Part shown: positions 6,970 to 16,276 of the stretch, piece after piece
How positions within the stretch are numbered: the stretch's first letter is position 1
Layout of the letters: every line of letters begins with the position of its first letter
Assembly (NCBI GenBank): GCA_027459705.1
Contig: DAIDHM010000033.1
Span: 1 to 64,000, forward strand
Origin: Ktedonobacteria bacterium
GTDB taxonomy: Bacteria; Chloroflexota; Ktedonobacteria; Ktedonobacterales; JACDGC01
Length of the DNA: 64,000 bases
Direction: 5' to 3'
Position numbers and translations under genes: made by a program
Notes under the pieces: generated by a model
Seen by the model: only the letters and a program-made list of their open reading frames with translations
The model's database searches: none
What the model was told of the DNA's origin: nothing

Positions 6970-8403
6970 TCAAAAGGTTGTGACACCGGTGAAGGTGCAG
7001 TGCCCCACACGGAGGGCGGGCAGCACATAGGTGGTCGTACCCATGCCGTTGGCAGCCCACCAATCGCGGCAGGTCTTCGTTTGTCCCAGCTCTTCAATGC
7101 TGGCGAGCATATCCAACACGGGCATGGTGAAGCGCAGATTTTTGACGGCAGCGACTATCTGTCCATGCTCCACCAGAAACGTGCCATCGCGGGTCGTGCC
7201 GGTTGCCACCACGCGCTTGGGATCAGGCGAGTGCGTATAATGGAGCCGGGTGATGCGCAGGCCGCGTTCCAGATGCGCGGTCAGCTCGTCAGGGGTCGCG
7301 GTTCCACCCGCCATGATGACGTGTGCGGGCAGCGGGAGGTCATCTTCCCATGGACTGGCCGCGTGCCCATTGGACGATCCATCGTTCGCTGGTCCCGCAC
7401 CTGCCCAGCTCTGGGCAGTCCCCATATGGCGCGCGCGGCGTGTGGCAGTGGCGTGGTCGGTAGCCACATCGCGCGCAATGCCCCCTACAATCAGATCAAT
7501 GGGCTGCGCGGGCATGCCCTCATAGTCGATCGGCATGGGTAGGCAGCGCGGGTCGCTGGGATCATCGCGGAGGGTGACAAGTGGGCCTGTCACTGGCTGG
7601 CCAAATTTCCCGGCCATGAAGGAGGATCCTTGCTCTACCTGTACTGCGCTCAGACCAGCGAGCACAGGGAAGCGTACGAAGTCCGCGACACAATCTGGCT
7701 CCAGAACGCAGGCATAGTCGCCAGGGGGCAGCGTGATCTGATCGCGATTCAAGCGGCATTTCCAGATGGCTTCCGCCGCCAGCGCCGCCGGATCGAGGTC
7801 GCGTACATCACTGACCAGCGCATCGGCATAGCCCGTCCCATCCCCATTATCAGCGAGGACGCGTAGATAAGCGCTGGTCGTTGCGGCATAGGCGCGGATC
7901 CCCAGCGAGTTGACGACCGACAATTCCACCACTTCGGTGATGGCCGTGCCATACGCCGCGAAACCCGCCATTGCGACTGGTTCGATGAGCCCGCGAACGA
8001 GGTTAGCGCGGTCGCTGGCGGTCTGGTCAGCAGTGGTGGCGAAGAACAGCGAGGGCAACGGTGTGGTGGCGTGGTTGCGTGGTGCGGGCAGGCCGACAAA
8101 GTCCGGGTTTGGCGGCTGCAGTCGGGCACTGGCGGCGGCGGTGGCGATCGTCGCGCGCACGGCCTCTGGGCGCGGATCATTGGCGAAGGCCCGCGCGCCA
8201 GCCTGTCCGATGATGGCGCGCGCGGCGAGGCGCGAGTCGCTCTCGGTGACATGCTGATGGATCTCATTCCGCGCAAAGCGCGTCACCGCGCGGTGGCGGG
8301 TCTCGAGCACTAATTCGACCTGATCGGCCAGGTTTCCGCCCAAAGCATCTTCCAGCAGACGCAGGGTTGTTGCTTCACCACGGAGCGCTTCTCGCGTAGA
8401 CAT
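6970..8403 (-). CDS. TldD/PmbA-family protein, TldE-like
   Basis: The TldD/TldE (PmbA) family forms heterodimeric zinc peptidases that degrade unfolded peptides, cut the CcdA antitoxin, or process microcin-type peptides. The 477-residue protein has the family's N-terminal region (VELVLETRHRAVTRFARNEIHQHVTESDSRLAARAIIG), the central domain (GIRAYAATTSAYLRVLADNGDGTGYAD) and the C-terminal barrel (RGLRITRLHYTHSPDP, GTTRDGTFLVEHGQI, PALRVGHCTFTG). No HExxxH metal motif is visible, so it is the non-catalytic TldE-type subunit; no TldD partner is adjacent. The start was set at ATG 8403, preceded by GAGGAGG. The identity of the substrate is unknown. Confidence 0.85.
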   Translation of the reverse strand: MSTREALRGEATTLRLLEDALGGNLADQVELVLETRHRAVTRFARNEIHQHVTESDSRLAARAIIGQAGARAFANDPRPEAVRATIATAAASARLQPPNPDFVGLPAPRNHATTPLPSLFFATTADQTASDRANLVRGLIEPVAMAGFAAYGTAITEVVELSVVNSLGIRAYAATTSAYLRVLADNGDGTGYADALVSDVRDLDPAALAAEAIWKCRLNRDQITLPPGDYACVLEPDCVADFVRFPVLAGLSAVQVEQGSSFMAGKFGQPVTGPLVTLRDDPSDPRCLPMPIDYEGMPAQPIDLIVGGIARDVATDHATATRRARHMGTAQSWAGAGPANDGSSNGHAASPWEDDLPLPAHVIMAGGTATPDELTAHLERGLRITRLHYTHSPDPKRVVATGTTRDGTFLVEHGQIVAAVKNLRFTMPVLDMLASIEELGQTKTCRDWWAANGMGTTTYVLPALRVGHCTFTGVTTF

Positions 8404-8511
8404 GCGCGACCTCCTCATGAGAGAACGGTTTGTTAGCATTCTATCATGCACGGAGCCAGCGCCAGACACTACCCCACACGTCCCATGTCATGCTCGCTCT
8501 GGCGGGCGAGA

Positions 8512-8520
8512 TGGTATACT
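8512..8520 (+). promoter_or_regulatory. Extended -10 promoter element
   Basis: TGGTATACT fits TGnTATAAT at five of six -10 positions plus the TG extension. It lies about 125 nt upstream of the membrane-anchored Ig-like gene. No good -35 was seen. Confidence 0.4.
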
Positions 8521-8645
8521 GATTGCTGAAGACAAGGGGAACCTCTCGTTTGAATGGTCGCAGGACCTCTGGGACGTGGAGGGTCGCGAGCAGTGGATAG
8601 GGCACCCACAGTGGGGGTGAGCGCCTGAGTGGGGAGGGGTATGGG

Positions 8646-9467
8646 ATGAGCAGGACACGACCACCACGGAAGCAGCAGGCGCCACCACCGCGAACGGCGC
8701 AAGAACACGCGTCAACCATCGTTGACGCGCCGTATCAACGGGGCGGCAATGACCCAACTTTCGCATTTCCCCACCCCACTCGGCATCCCTGGGATGACGG
8801 GATGGAATGGGGACGTGGTAAGCTGGAATTGTTATGGGAGACGCGCCTGGGACCTGCCAGGCATTGGTTTGGTGGAATCTCCGCGCGGATCTTCGGCGAT
8901 GCGCGACGCGCGACGCGCGCAGTTCCTGGCCGGAGGATGCGCTGGGGCGCTGCCTGGACCCGGGAAGATCAAGGGGTACGGATGCTCAAACAGGTTTCAC
9001 GGGCTTTGCTCATGCTGGCCGTCGGCCTTGCAACATTCATCTTGCTGGCAGCCTTTGCCGTGCGCATTGCGAGCGCCGTGCAACGGGTGAAACCACCTTC
9101 CATCCTGACGCAAAGCGCCACCACACCAACCCCCATCAGTGCCATCACGATTCGCAACACCAATGGGAATACCGGAAGCTCTACCCCCATTCCCACCTAT
9201 ACCCTGGGGTTATGGCCCGGGAACTATACGCCTACCAGTGGCAGCGTCTTTACGATCTACGGTCGCGTGTTACAAGATACCCAGCCACTGCCCAATATCT
9301 CGGTGACGATCTCATTCTATGGGGCAAACTATAGCGCGGTCTCGAATCAGGATGGGATTGTGACGTTCAACGTTGTCGCGACGGGTCATGGTCCCGTCAT
9401 GGTCAATGGTGCCTATACAATCAATAACCAGACCATCACCTCCGCCACGTCGTTTGATAGTGTCTGA
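8646..9467 (+). CDS. Single-pass membrane protein with extracytoplasmic Ig-like domain
   Basis: The 273-residue protein has a basic, proline-rich cytoplasmic N terminus of about 110 residues. A single hydrophobic helix follows (ALLMLAVGLATFILLAAFAVRIA, about 120-142), then a Thr/Ser-rich spacer. The outside part (about 185-273) looks like a beta-sandwich of the carboxypeptidase-regulatory or CNA-B type (FTIYGRVLQDTQPLPNISVTISFYG...VSNQDGIVTFNVVATGHGPVMVNGAYT). Such domains act as adhesive or structural modules on the cell surface. The ATG at 8646 has GGGGAGGGG upstream. The two overlapping ORFs in other frames (8722, 8834) show no domain and were left out. Exact partners are unknown. Confidence 0.7.
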   Translation: MSRTRPPRKQQAPPPRTAQEHASTIVDAPYQRGGNDPTFAFPHPTRHPWDDGMEWGRGKLELLWETRLGPARHWFGGISARIFGDARRATRAVPGRRMRWGAAWTREDQGVRMLKQVSRALLMLAVGLATFILLAAFAVRIASAVQRVKPPSILTQSATTPTPISAITIRNTNGNTGSSTPIPTYTLGLWPGNYTPTSGSVFTIYGRVLQDTQPLPNISVTISFYGANYSAVSNQDGIVTFNVVATGHGPVMVNGAYTINNQTITSATSFDSV

Positions 9468-9575
9468 GCATCCTTCCCTGCCTGATGATCTGGCGGAAAT
9501 AATATATACTGCAACTGATTGTGCTTCGCGGCACCAGTATGAGGAATAGCCCGCGACGCAGTGAGGATGTGGTCT

Positions 9576-11960
9576 ATGCATCAATCACATATGCCATCAG
9601 ACCAGGATGTCTCGCACGCAGAACCAGCAGAACCAAACGATGGAACCCTTGCGGATACCCGCCAGGATCCAGCAGCGCTGATGCCGACTGCTATCAACCT
9701 CCCCATTGCTATGCTTGATTATTGCCAGGACGCGCTCATCACGCTGGATCATAGCTGGCGTATCCGCTTTATGAACCAGGCCGCCGAAGCGCTCTTGCAC
9801 TACCCACGCGCCCAGGCCCGCGGACGATCATTGTGGAAGACCTTCCCGGCGCTTCGCAACAGCGCGCTGGACCACTACCGCCGGGATGCACAAGCCACCG
9901 CGGATCCCGCGCCGCGCAGGTTGCTTTTGCCACTCGAAGGTGGCACGTATGTCGTTATCGCGCAACGTGGCCCGCACACGTTCACCCTCATGCTGCGAGC
10001 CTCACCGTCCGCCACCGGCGCCGAACCAACCACAGAGAGCGATCCCACCGTTGCTTCCAGCCCCGGTCGTGCGGAGATCGCTGACGAAACAGTGCGTCAC
10101 TTTGGGCGACTCGCCTTCGACGCCTTGCCGATTGGGATTGCCCTCCTCGATGCGCAGGATCACGTGCTGCTCGCCAATGCCGCCTTCGCCGCACTCCAGC
10201 GTGATGCTGACCAGTACGCGTCCCTTGATGTCGACGAGCGACAACCAGAACCGTCTCAGCAGGATCCTGCTGCCAGTCCCTCACGCAATGTCGGCCACGA
10301 TGGCCGCACCATACTCCAGCGGACGGCGCCCATTGTTGACTCGGCTGGCGCAATCCTCGGCACGGTCATCATCGCCATCGATATCACCGAACTGCAGGGC
10401 GCGGCCCAACAGTTGCAAGATGACAATGCCGCGATGGCCCGTGCCTCAGCAGCGCTGGACGAACGCGCCACGTTGCTCCAGACGATCCTCGATACGATGG
10501 GGGATGGCGTGATGGTCTTCGGAACGAGAGGCGAGGTTCTGATGTCCAATCCCACATTTCACGCGATCTTCGCCATCACAGACCATGCTGGTTTCGCGCG
10601 CATGTCGCTCGAAGAACGAGGCACACTCGTCAAACTCACCCATCTGGATGACTCGCCCATGGAGATCGAACACTGGCCAGTCTCGCGGATCCTGCGTGGT
10701 GAGACCTTCACCGGTCCCGATGCGATCGACGAGAAGGTCCAGCGGTTGGATGGATCCGTGGTGATTGTCAGTGTCAGTGGCGTGCCAATTTTTGCCAATC
10801 CCGGCGAGATTGTGGGCGGGATCTGCGTCTTTCGCGATGTCACCGAGCGATGGCAATTAAGTCAGATGATCGTTGAGCGCGCTCAAGAACTCGACGCGAT
10901 CTTCCATAGCCTGACCGAGGGCATTCTCGTCTATGATGCGGCGATGCAGCCCGTCCGCTGGAACGCGGCCTATGGGCGGATGATCGCACTGGAGCGCTTG
11001 CCGAACTTCTTCGCGCTTCCAGCCGAAGAGCGATCGCGGCTCACCTGCTCACGTAGCGCCGCAACCGGGAGGCTCATGAGGCTTGAAGAAACACCGATCC
11101 GTCGCATTATGGCCGGTGAATCCATGCGTGGATTGCCGGAGGACGATCTCTTGATTCGATCACTTGATGGTCATGAGTTTCGCGCTTCCATCATGGGAGC
11201 TCCGCTCTTTGATGCCCAGGGCATTGTGCGTGGCGCTGTGATCTCGCTGCGTGATGTCACGCTGGAACGCGAGGAGCAAGCCGAGCGCCTGCAGACGTTG
11301 AATATCATCGCGCACGAGTTGAAGACGCCCCTCACGACCATAAAAATGGGGGTCCAAATCTCCCAGCGCTATACACAGCAAGGTCGCCCGCTCACGAACG
11401 ACCTCTTTACTCCATGGTTGATCGCCACCCTGCGCATGGAGCGTATGCTGAATGACCTGCTGGATGCCGCCAAACTGGAGAATCACCGCCAGTTCACTCT
11501 CGAACGCGAACCATGCGACCTTGTCTCTCTGTGCGCGCAGGCGATCGATGATCAACAAAAAGCCAGTCTACGCACCATCGCGGCGGATCTGCCAGACGGA
11601 CGGGTAGTGACGCTGGGCGATCCCCTGCGATTGGCGCAAATCATCACGAATCTGCTGTCGAATGCCCTCAAATATACCCCAGCCGACGCGGCAGTGCGCC
11701 TGACTCTGCATCAGGACGATCAGCATGCGATCCTGATCGTCAGCGATGCGGGACCAGGAATCGCTCAAGAGGTCCAGGATCGGATTTTCGAGATCTTTTA
11801 TCGCGCGCCCACAGCGAAGGTGCTGCATGGATCAGGGATCGGGCTGGGGATCGGGCTGTATCTGACCCGCCAACTGGTGGAGTTGCATGGCGGCACGATC
11901 ACGGTCTTCAGCATCCCGGGTCAGGGGGCGACCTTTACGGTCAAGCTACCGTTGGCATGA
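9576..11960 (+). CDS. Multi-PAS sensor histidine kinase, soluble
   Basis: A cytosolic two-component kinase of about 794 residues. Four PAS-type segments precede the kinase: about 45-135 (ALITLDHSWRIRFMNQAAEALL), 175-270 (IALLDAQDHVLLANAAFAAL), 300-415 (GDGVMVFGTRGEVLMSNPTF) and 435-560 (EGILVYDAAMQPVRWNAAYGRM). The dimerisation helix holds the phospho-acceptor His in IIAHELKTPLTTIKMG (about His580). The ATPase domain has the N box NLLSNALKYTPADAA, G1 DAGPGIA and G2 GSGIGLGIGLYL. There are no membrane segments, so it senses an internal signal such as redox, light or a ligand. No response regulator is adjacent (orphan kinase). ATG 9576 is chosen because GTGAGG lies ~9 nt upstream; GTG 9561 is the track's longer alternative. 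Confidence 0.92.
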   Translation: MHQSHMPSDQDVSHAEPAEPNDGTLADTRQDPAALMPTAINLPIAMLDYCQDALITLDHSWRIRFMNQAAEALLHYPRAQARGRSLWKTFPALRNSALDHYRRDAQATADPAPRRLLLPLEGGTYVVIAQRGPHTFTLMLRASPSATGAEPTTESDPTVASSPGRAEIADETVRHFGRLAFDALPIGIALLDAQDHVLLANAAFAALQRDADQYASLDVDERQPEPSQQDPAASPSRNVGHDGRTILQRTAPIVDSAGAILGTVIIAIDITELQGAAQQLQDDNAAMARASAALDERATLLQTILDTMGDGVMVFGTRGEVLMSNPTFHAIFAITDHAGFARMSLEERGTLVKLTHLDDSPMEIEHWPVSRILRGETFTGPDAIDEKVQRLDGSVVIVSVSGVPIFANPGEIVGGICVFRDVTERWQLSQMIVERAQELDAIFHSLTEGILVYDAAMQPVRWNAAYGRMIALERLPNFFALPAEERSRLTCSRSAATGRLMRLEETPIRRIMAGESMRGLPEDDLLIRSLDGHEFRASIMGAPLFDAQGIVRGAVISLRDVTLEREEQAERLQTLNIIAHELKTPLTTIKMGVQISQRYTQQGRPLTNDLFTPWLIATLRMERMLNDLLDAAKLENHRQFTLEREPCDLVSLCAQAIDDQQKASLRTIAADLPDGRVVTLGDPLRLAQIITNLLSNALKYTPADAAVRLTLHQDDQHAILIVSDAGPGIAQEVQDRIFEIFYRAPTAKVLHGSGIGLGIGLYLTRQLVELHGGTITVFSIPGQGATFTVKLPLA

Positions 11961-12060
11961 AGCGCGGTGGGTGGAGCAGGGTGGCCTGCCCGCATCCACC
12001 GCGCGGCGCGCACCAGGTCACAGGCAAACCGAGCGGATCCCATACACTCCTGGAAATGGA

Positions 12061-12102
12061 TACGGCACCCCGGCAGAGAAGATCTCTTCCCAGGGTGCCG
12101 TA
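12061..12102. terminator. Bidirectional terminator between histidine kinase and propeller lipoprotein
   Basis: TACGGCACCC pairs with GGGTGCCGTA, and an inner AGAGA/TCTCT pair extends the stem. It lies between two convergent genes. Confidence 0.7.
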
Positions 12103-12121
12103 AGCATATGCGTGTGCTCGG

Positions 12122-13396
12122 TTAACTCCCTGATGGCAACAGGATGGTGTCCCAACCAATGAGGTCGGCACGTGACGCACTGGCCACTGTATCGGCGAGT
12201 TTCGGCTGCGCGCCGCTGTTGGTCAGATCGAGGAAGTAGAATTGGTAGCCTTGCGTACCCTGCAATCCGCGGATGATCAAACCCGTGCCATCGGATGCCA
12301 CTGCGACATCCGCGGTGAGATTGATCGAGCTGATGCCGCTGGGCAAGAGTTGATTCGCTATGATGACATCGCCGGTCGGGTTGGCGCCGATCTGGATGAG
12401 TGCCGCCGGACCAGCTGGCTGCGTCGTGCGCACCGTGAGCAAAGCGCCCTGCGGTGAGAAGCCGACGGGGATATCGTTGGTTGTCCGCAATTGCTGGTTC
12501 GCGCCCGTCTGCGTATCAATCTGATAGAGCCCTGGCTGCCCCGCTGGACCGGTATTCTGATAGTATGCGTGTTTGCCATCGGCGGTGAAGACGAAGTGTC
12601 CTCCGGTCACGCGCGCCGAGAGCGCCAGGAAGGTCGTGCCGCCAAGCGGGATGCGCAGCAACGCCCCCTGTGGAGCATTGCCGCCGGTCCCGGTGCCAAA
12701 GACGACCTGGCCATCGGGCGAGGCCGCGACCAGAAAAGCCTGGATCGGTGAGGCGGTAGTCTGGCTGCCAGTGGTGGTGTCGATCACCACGACGCCATGC
12801 GATGTGCCGACCGCCAGGTGCGCATTGTCCGGGAGCCAGATGGCGGTGCCCAGTATGCCCTGCACCTGTCCAACGGTTTTCTGATTGCTGGCATCGACCT
12901 GCGCGACGGTGAAGGTCGCTGTGCCCGCGCTATCGGTCGTATGGTACGCGTAGAGCGCGCCATTCGGCGCGATGCCATCGACCGTGACGTTGGCGGTCGC
13001 GGGCAACGTCGCCACCGTGACCACCTTGCCGCTGACTGGATTGACATTGGCGATGGTCAGAGGGTTGGATCGCCCCTGGGTTGTCGCGATCATAAACGAA
13101 ACCCAGCTAGAGACGCCAGGGACGGGCGTGGCGGTCGCGCCACTGCCAGCGGCGGCGGCGGTGCCAGACGTGGTGGGGGTGCTGGTGACCGCTCCACTGG
13201 CGGGTGGCGCGACGGACGAGCACGCCGCCAACAACAGCGCGAACAGCGCGATGACCGCCGGATACCGGACGGGTAGCGGACCCGCCGCCATCCGGAATGC
13301 CGAAACGTGATGCCGTTGCTGACGCCAGTGAGAGGTCGCATCTCTGATGGCCCGGCGTCCCTGGTTGGCCCCGTACCAATTCGCTCCTAGTTGCAT
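12122..13396 (-). CDS. Lipoprotein with beta-propeller-like repeats
   Basis: A secreted, membrane-tethered protein of up to 424 residues. A hydrophobic signal ends in a lipobox (ALFALLLAACSS, Cys at about residue 59 from this start), then a Thr/Pro/Ala linker. The rest is made of repeated beta-strand units with WD40/YVTN/PD40-like phrases (APNGALYAYHTTDSAGTATF, LPDNAHLAVGTSHGVVVIDTTTGSQ, SPDGQVVFGTGTGG, TADGKHAYYQNTG, SPQGALLTVRT). The most likely architecture is a beta-propeller that binds a protein or ligand outside the membrane. ATG 13396 has a TGAGGC close by; the shorter ATG 13291 would leave a cleaner signal peptide but lacks a ribosome-binding site. It is divergent from the sedolisin gene. 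Function unknown. Confidence 0.8.
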   Translation of the reverse strand: MQLGANWYGANQGRRAIRDATSHWRQQRHHVSAFRMAAGPLPVRYPAVIALFALLLAACSSVAPPASGAVTSTPTTSGTAAAAGSGATATPVPGVSSWVSFMIATTQGRSNPLTIANVNPVSGKVVTVATLPATANVTVDGIAPNGALYAYHTTDSAGTATFTVAQVDASNQKTVGQVQGILGTAIWLPDNAHLAVGTSHGVVVIDTTTGSQTTASPIQAFLVAASPDGQVVFGTGTGGNAPQGALLRIPLGGTTFLALSARVTGGHFVFTADGKHAYYQNTGPAGQPGLYQIDTQTGANQQLRTTNDIPVGFSPQGALLTVRTTQPAGPAALIQIGANPTGDVIIANQLLPSGISSINLTADVAVASDGTGLIIRGLQGTQGYQFYFLDLTNSGAQPKLADTVASASRADLIGWDTILLPSGS

Positions 13397-13622
13397 TGCC
13401 TCAGCCTCAACTTTCCGCGTGCGATGGGATCACGTCTGCATCCCTGTCGGAGACTTTACCTGGATGGCGGCCCTGTCAGCGCTCGCCACTTTGTCTCTCT
13501 ATCATAGTACGAACAAGGGATGCCAGGTGTTACGTGCCGCTGTGCCAGATCTCACGGGCCGTGGCGAGATGTGATATGCCTCACACTGGCTGGAAAGTGT
13601 GATATCGACCACAGTTTCGCCG

Positions 13623-13652
13623 TTGACAGAGCGAGCGGCTTGTTGGTAGGCT
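13623..13652 (+). promoter_or_regulatory. Probable sigma-70 promoter of the sedolisin gene
   Basis: TTGACA and TAGGCT are separated by 18 nt, ending about 58 nt before the start codon. The intergenic region 13397-13710 otherwise shows no gene and must also hold the divergent promoter of the propeller lipoprotein. Confidence 0.5.
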
Positions 13653-13710
13653 ACACAGTGAGAAGTCGCCTGATAGCGACCGGTTGAGCAAGAGGGGGAG
13701 GACCCATTAT

Positions 13711-16161
13711 ATGCGCAATCCAACCTGGCCGACGCCAACCCCGCCACCACGCGCGCGTGTTCGACGCCGGCGTGGTGGATGGACCCTTGGCATCATGGCC
13801 GTCCTGATCGCCTTGAGTGCGGGTTTTTATGGAGGGTATCAGTTTTTTACCCATAAAAATCAACTGGCGAGCTTGATCAGTCCACAACGGCAGACCGCCA
13901 GCACCGGCCAGACGGTACCGGTCTATAATGCCATGACGCCTGGCAACGCGCATGATGTGGGCGCTCTGAACCCTACCCAGCAATTGACCTTGACGATTAC
14001 GTTGCCGCTCAGCAATCAGGCACGCTTGAAGGCGCTACTCGCCAACCAGTATAATCCGCAGTCGCCCTTTTACCATCGTTTCCTGACGGCGGACCAGTTT
14101 CGTCAGGATTATGGACCATCGACAGCGACGATCAGTCAGGTCACCGATCTGCTCATCAAGAGTGGCCTGAAGGTGATCAACACGAACTCCTGGCAATACC
14201 TGACCATCCAGGCACCCGTCAAGACGGTGGAGTCCGTCTTCCATGTGCAACTGCATCAATTTTCCATCGCGGATGCCGCGGGTGTCGCCCAGACCTATTA
14301 TGGGCCACTGACCAATCCGCAAGTGGACCAGACGCTGGCTGGCCTGGTGCAGAATGTCAGCGGTCTCGACAATTTCGCCCGCTATCACACTGCGCCGCTA
14401 CAGCCGCGGGCGACTGCGAATGGCTATACGCCGACAGATATGCAGCGCGCCTATGGGGCGGATACGCTCCAGAGCCAGGGCATCACTGGCAAAGGCCAGA
14501 CGATCGCCTTCGTGGAGCTGGCGGGTTATGATCCGGCGGATATCTCAGCATTCCAGCAACAATATGGGGTCAGCGGGAGCGGGACGATCACGACGGTCCC
14601 CGTGGATGGCGTCGATCCCAATCCCACCAATTCGTTGCAGGCAGGCAGCATCGAGGCGGAACTGGACCTTGAAGTCGCCGCGGGGATGGCGCCGGACGCC
14701 AACCAACTGGTCTATATCGGACCGAATTCGACCCAGGGAATCAACGATATCTATAGCCAGATCATCAATGATCACAAAGCCCAGACGGTGAGTATCAGCT
14801 GGGGACTCTGCGAATCGGCGACCGGTAAAGCGGAATTGCAGACGCTGGACCAGCTTTTTCAGCAAGGCGCGTCGGAAGGTATGGCGTTTTTTGCCGCCGC
14901 GGGTGACGATGGCGCGTATGACTGCGGCAATACGAGCCTCGGTGTCGACTCGCCCGCGGACGATCCGTATGTCACTGGGGTCGGTGGCACGACACTCACG
15001 CTGAACAATGGGGGCTATGGCAGTGAGAAGGCCTGGTCCTGCACTTCGGCGCAATGTCTGCGCAACGCGGCGAAGGGGGCCGGCGGTGGTGGCGGACTGA
15101 GTGGCTTCTTCCAGGAGCCAGCGTTCCAGCAGGGACTCTCGCCCAAGGGCGCGGGGGGCGCGTCGCGCTTCGTGCCCGATGTCTCCGCCAATGCGGATCC
15201 GCAGACGGGCTATGCCATCTACTGCACGGTCGCGCAGGCGAGCTGTCCTGGTTCGGGCAACCTGGTTGTCGGCGGGACGAGTGCGGCGGCCCCGCTCTGG
15301 GCAGCTGGCGCGGCGTTGATCGACCAATATCTGAGCCAGCAAACACAGCCCGCCACGCTGGGCAACGCCAACCCCGCGCTCTACGCCGTGGCGCGCGCGC
15401 AGAGCGGCGCTTTCCACGACGTCACCAGCGGCACGAATCTGAAATATGCCGCGGGGCCGGGCTATGATCTGGCTTCCGGCTGGGGTTCGCCAAACTTCGC
15501 GACGCTGGCGACGAGCGTCGCCGCGCAGCCCACCGGGACGACTCCCGGCGGCCCTAATCCGACGCCCGTACCGGTGACGAATCCGACGGCGACGCCGACT
15601 GGCGGGAATCCGCCGCCGACGACTGGCAACCCGACGGCGACCCCCGTCCCACCGGTGACGAACAATGGCCAGGAATTGCTGATCAATGGCGATTTCGAGC
15701 AGGGGCCAACTTCGGACTGGCAGGAGCAGTCGGCCGGGCATTATGAGCTGATCGACAATGCCCATCCCTATCAGGGCGCCTACAGCGCTGATTTCTGTGG
15801 ATATGTCAATTGTGACGACCTGATTGGCCAGGTAGTGCAGTTGCCAACCTCGTTCAATTCAGTCTCGCTCTCGTACTACTGGCAGATCGTGACGGATAAG
15901 CAGCGCGCGAGCTGCGCCGATACGTTCACCGTGTCGATCTATCAGGTAGACGCCAGTGGCACGGCCACCCCCGTCCAACAGGTGCAATCGAGCTGTAATT
16001 CAGATGCCAGCAATACCTGGCAACATCAGCAGAGCGATGTGACCGCCGCGCTGCAAAATCTGGCGGGACAGGATGTCCTGGTAGTCTTCGAAGCGACGAC
16101 CAACGGGTCGCAAGCTTCATCGCGCTTCTTCGTGGACAATGTCTCGATGACGGTCGGCTGA
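13711..16161 (+). CDS. Sedolisin/kumamolisin-type serine-carboxyl peptidase (S53)
   Basis: A secreted acid protease of about 816 residues. A basic N terminus and hydrophobic signal/anchor (LGIMAVLIALSAGFYGGYQFF) lead into a pro-kumamolisin activation domain (about residues 85-225). The catalytic domain has the Glu and Asp of the triad in IEAELDLEV (about E315, D319), the oxyanion Asp in AAAGDDGAYD (about D399) and the Ser in GGTSAAAPLW (about S524). The calcium site is the C-terminal DVTSGTN...AAGPGYDLASGWGSPN. A Pro/Thr linker then joins an extra beta-rich domain of about 155 residues (NGDFEQGPTSDWQEQ...) resembling a carbohydrate-binding-type sandwich. The start was moved from TTG 13684 to ATG 13711, which has GGGGAGG at correct spacing. 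It is probably self-processed at low pH and feeds on external protein. Confidence 0.93.
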   Translation: MRNPTWPTPTPPPRARVRRRRGGWTLGIMAVLIALSAGFYGGYQFFTHKNQLASLISPQRQTASTGQTVPVYNAMTPGNAHDVGALNPTQQLTLTITLPLSNQARLKALLANQYNPQSPFYHRFLTADQFRQDYGPSTATISQVTDLLIKSGLKVINTNSWQYLTIQAPVKTVESVFHVQLHQFSIADAAGVAQTYYGPLTNPQVDQTLAGLVQNVSGLDNFARYHTAPLQPRATANGYTPTDMQRAYGADTLQSQGITGKGQTIAFVELAGYDPADISAFQQQYGVSGSGTITTVPVDGVDPNPTNSLQAGSIEAELDLEVAAGMAPDANQLVYIGPNSTQGINDIYSQIINDHKAQTVSISWGLCESATGKAELQTLDQLFQQGASEGMAFFAAAGDDGAYDCGNTSLGVDSPADDPYVTGVGGTTLTLNNGGYGSEKAWSCTSAQCLRNAAKGAGGGGGLSGFFQEPAFQQGLSPKGAGGASRFVPDVSANADPQTGYAIYCTVAQASCPGSGNLVVGGTSAAAPLWAAGAALIDQYLSQQTQPATLGNANPALYAVARAQSGAFHDVTSGTNLKYAAGPGYDLASGWGSPNFATLATSVAAQPTGTTPGGPNPTPVPVTNPTATPTGGNPPPTTGNPTATPVPPVTNNGQELLINGDFEQGPTSDWQEQSAGHYELIDNAHPYQGAYSADFCGYVNCDDLIGQVVQLPTSFNSVSLSYYWQIVTDKQRASCADTFTVSIYQVDASGTATPVQQVQSSCNSDASNTWQHQQSDVTAALQNLAGQDVLVVFEATTNGSQASSRFFVDNVSMTVG

Positions 16162-16192
16162 TCTCTCCCGCGCGTGGCGAAATGACTGAGAA

Positions 16193-16240
16193 CAGACCTG
16201 GGCAATGATGGGAACTCACTTCCCGCATCGCACAGGTCTG
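16193..16240. terminator. Hairpin terminator between sedolisin and cytochrome b-like gene
   Basis: CAGACCTG pairs with CAGGTCTG, and an inner GGGAA/TTCCC stem closes a 5-nt loop. It lies between convergent genes. Confidence 0.6.
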
Positions 16241-16276
16241 ATTCATTGCGCGGTATGCCAGTAGGTGAGCCTGTCA

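Noticed and set aside
14545-15765. 406-residue minus-strand ORF, Arg-rich
   Set aside because: Antisense to the sedolisin catalytic domain; composition typical of a shadow.
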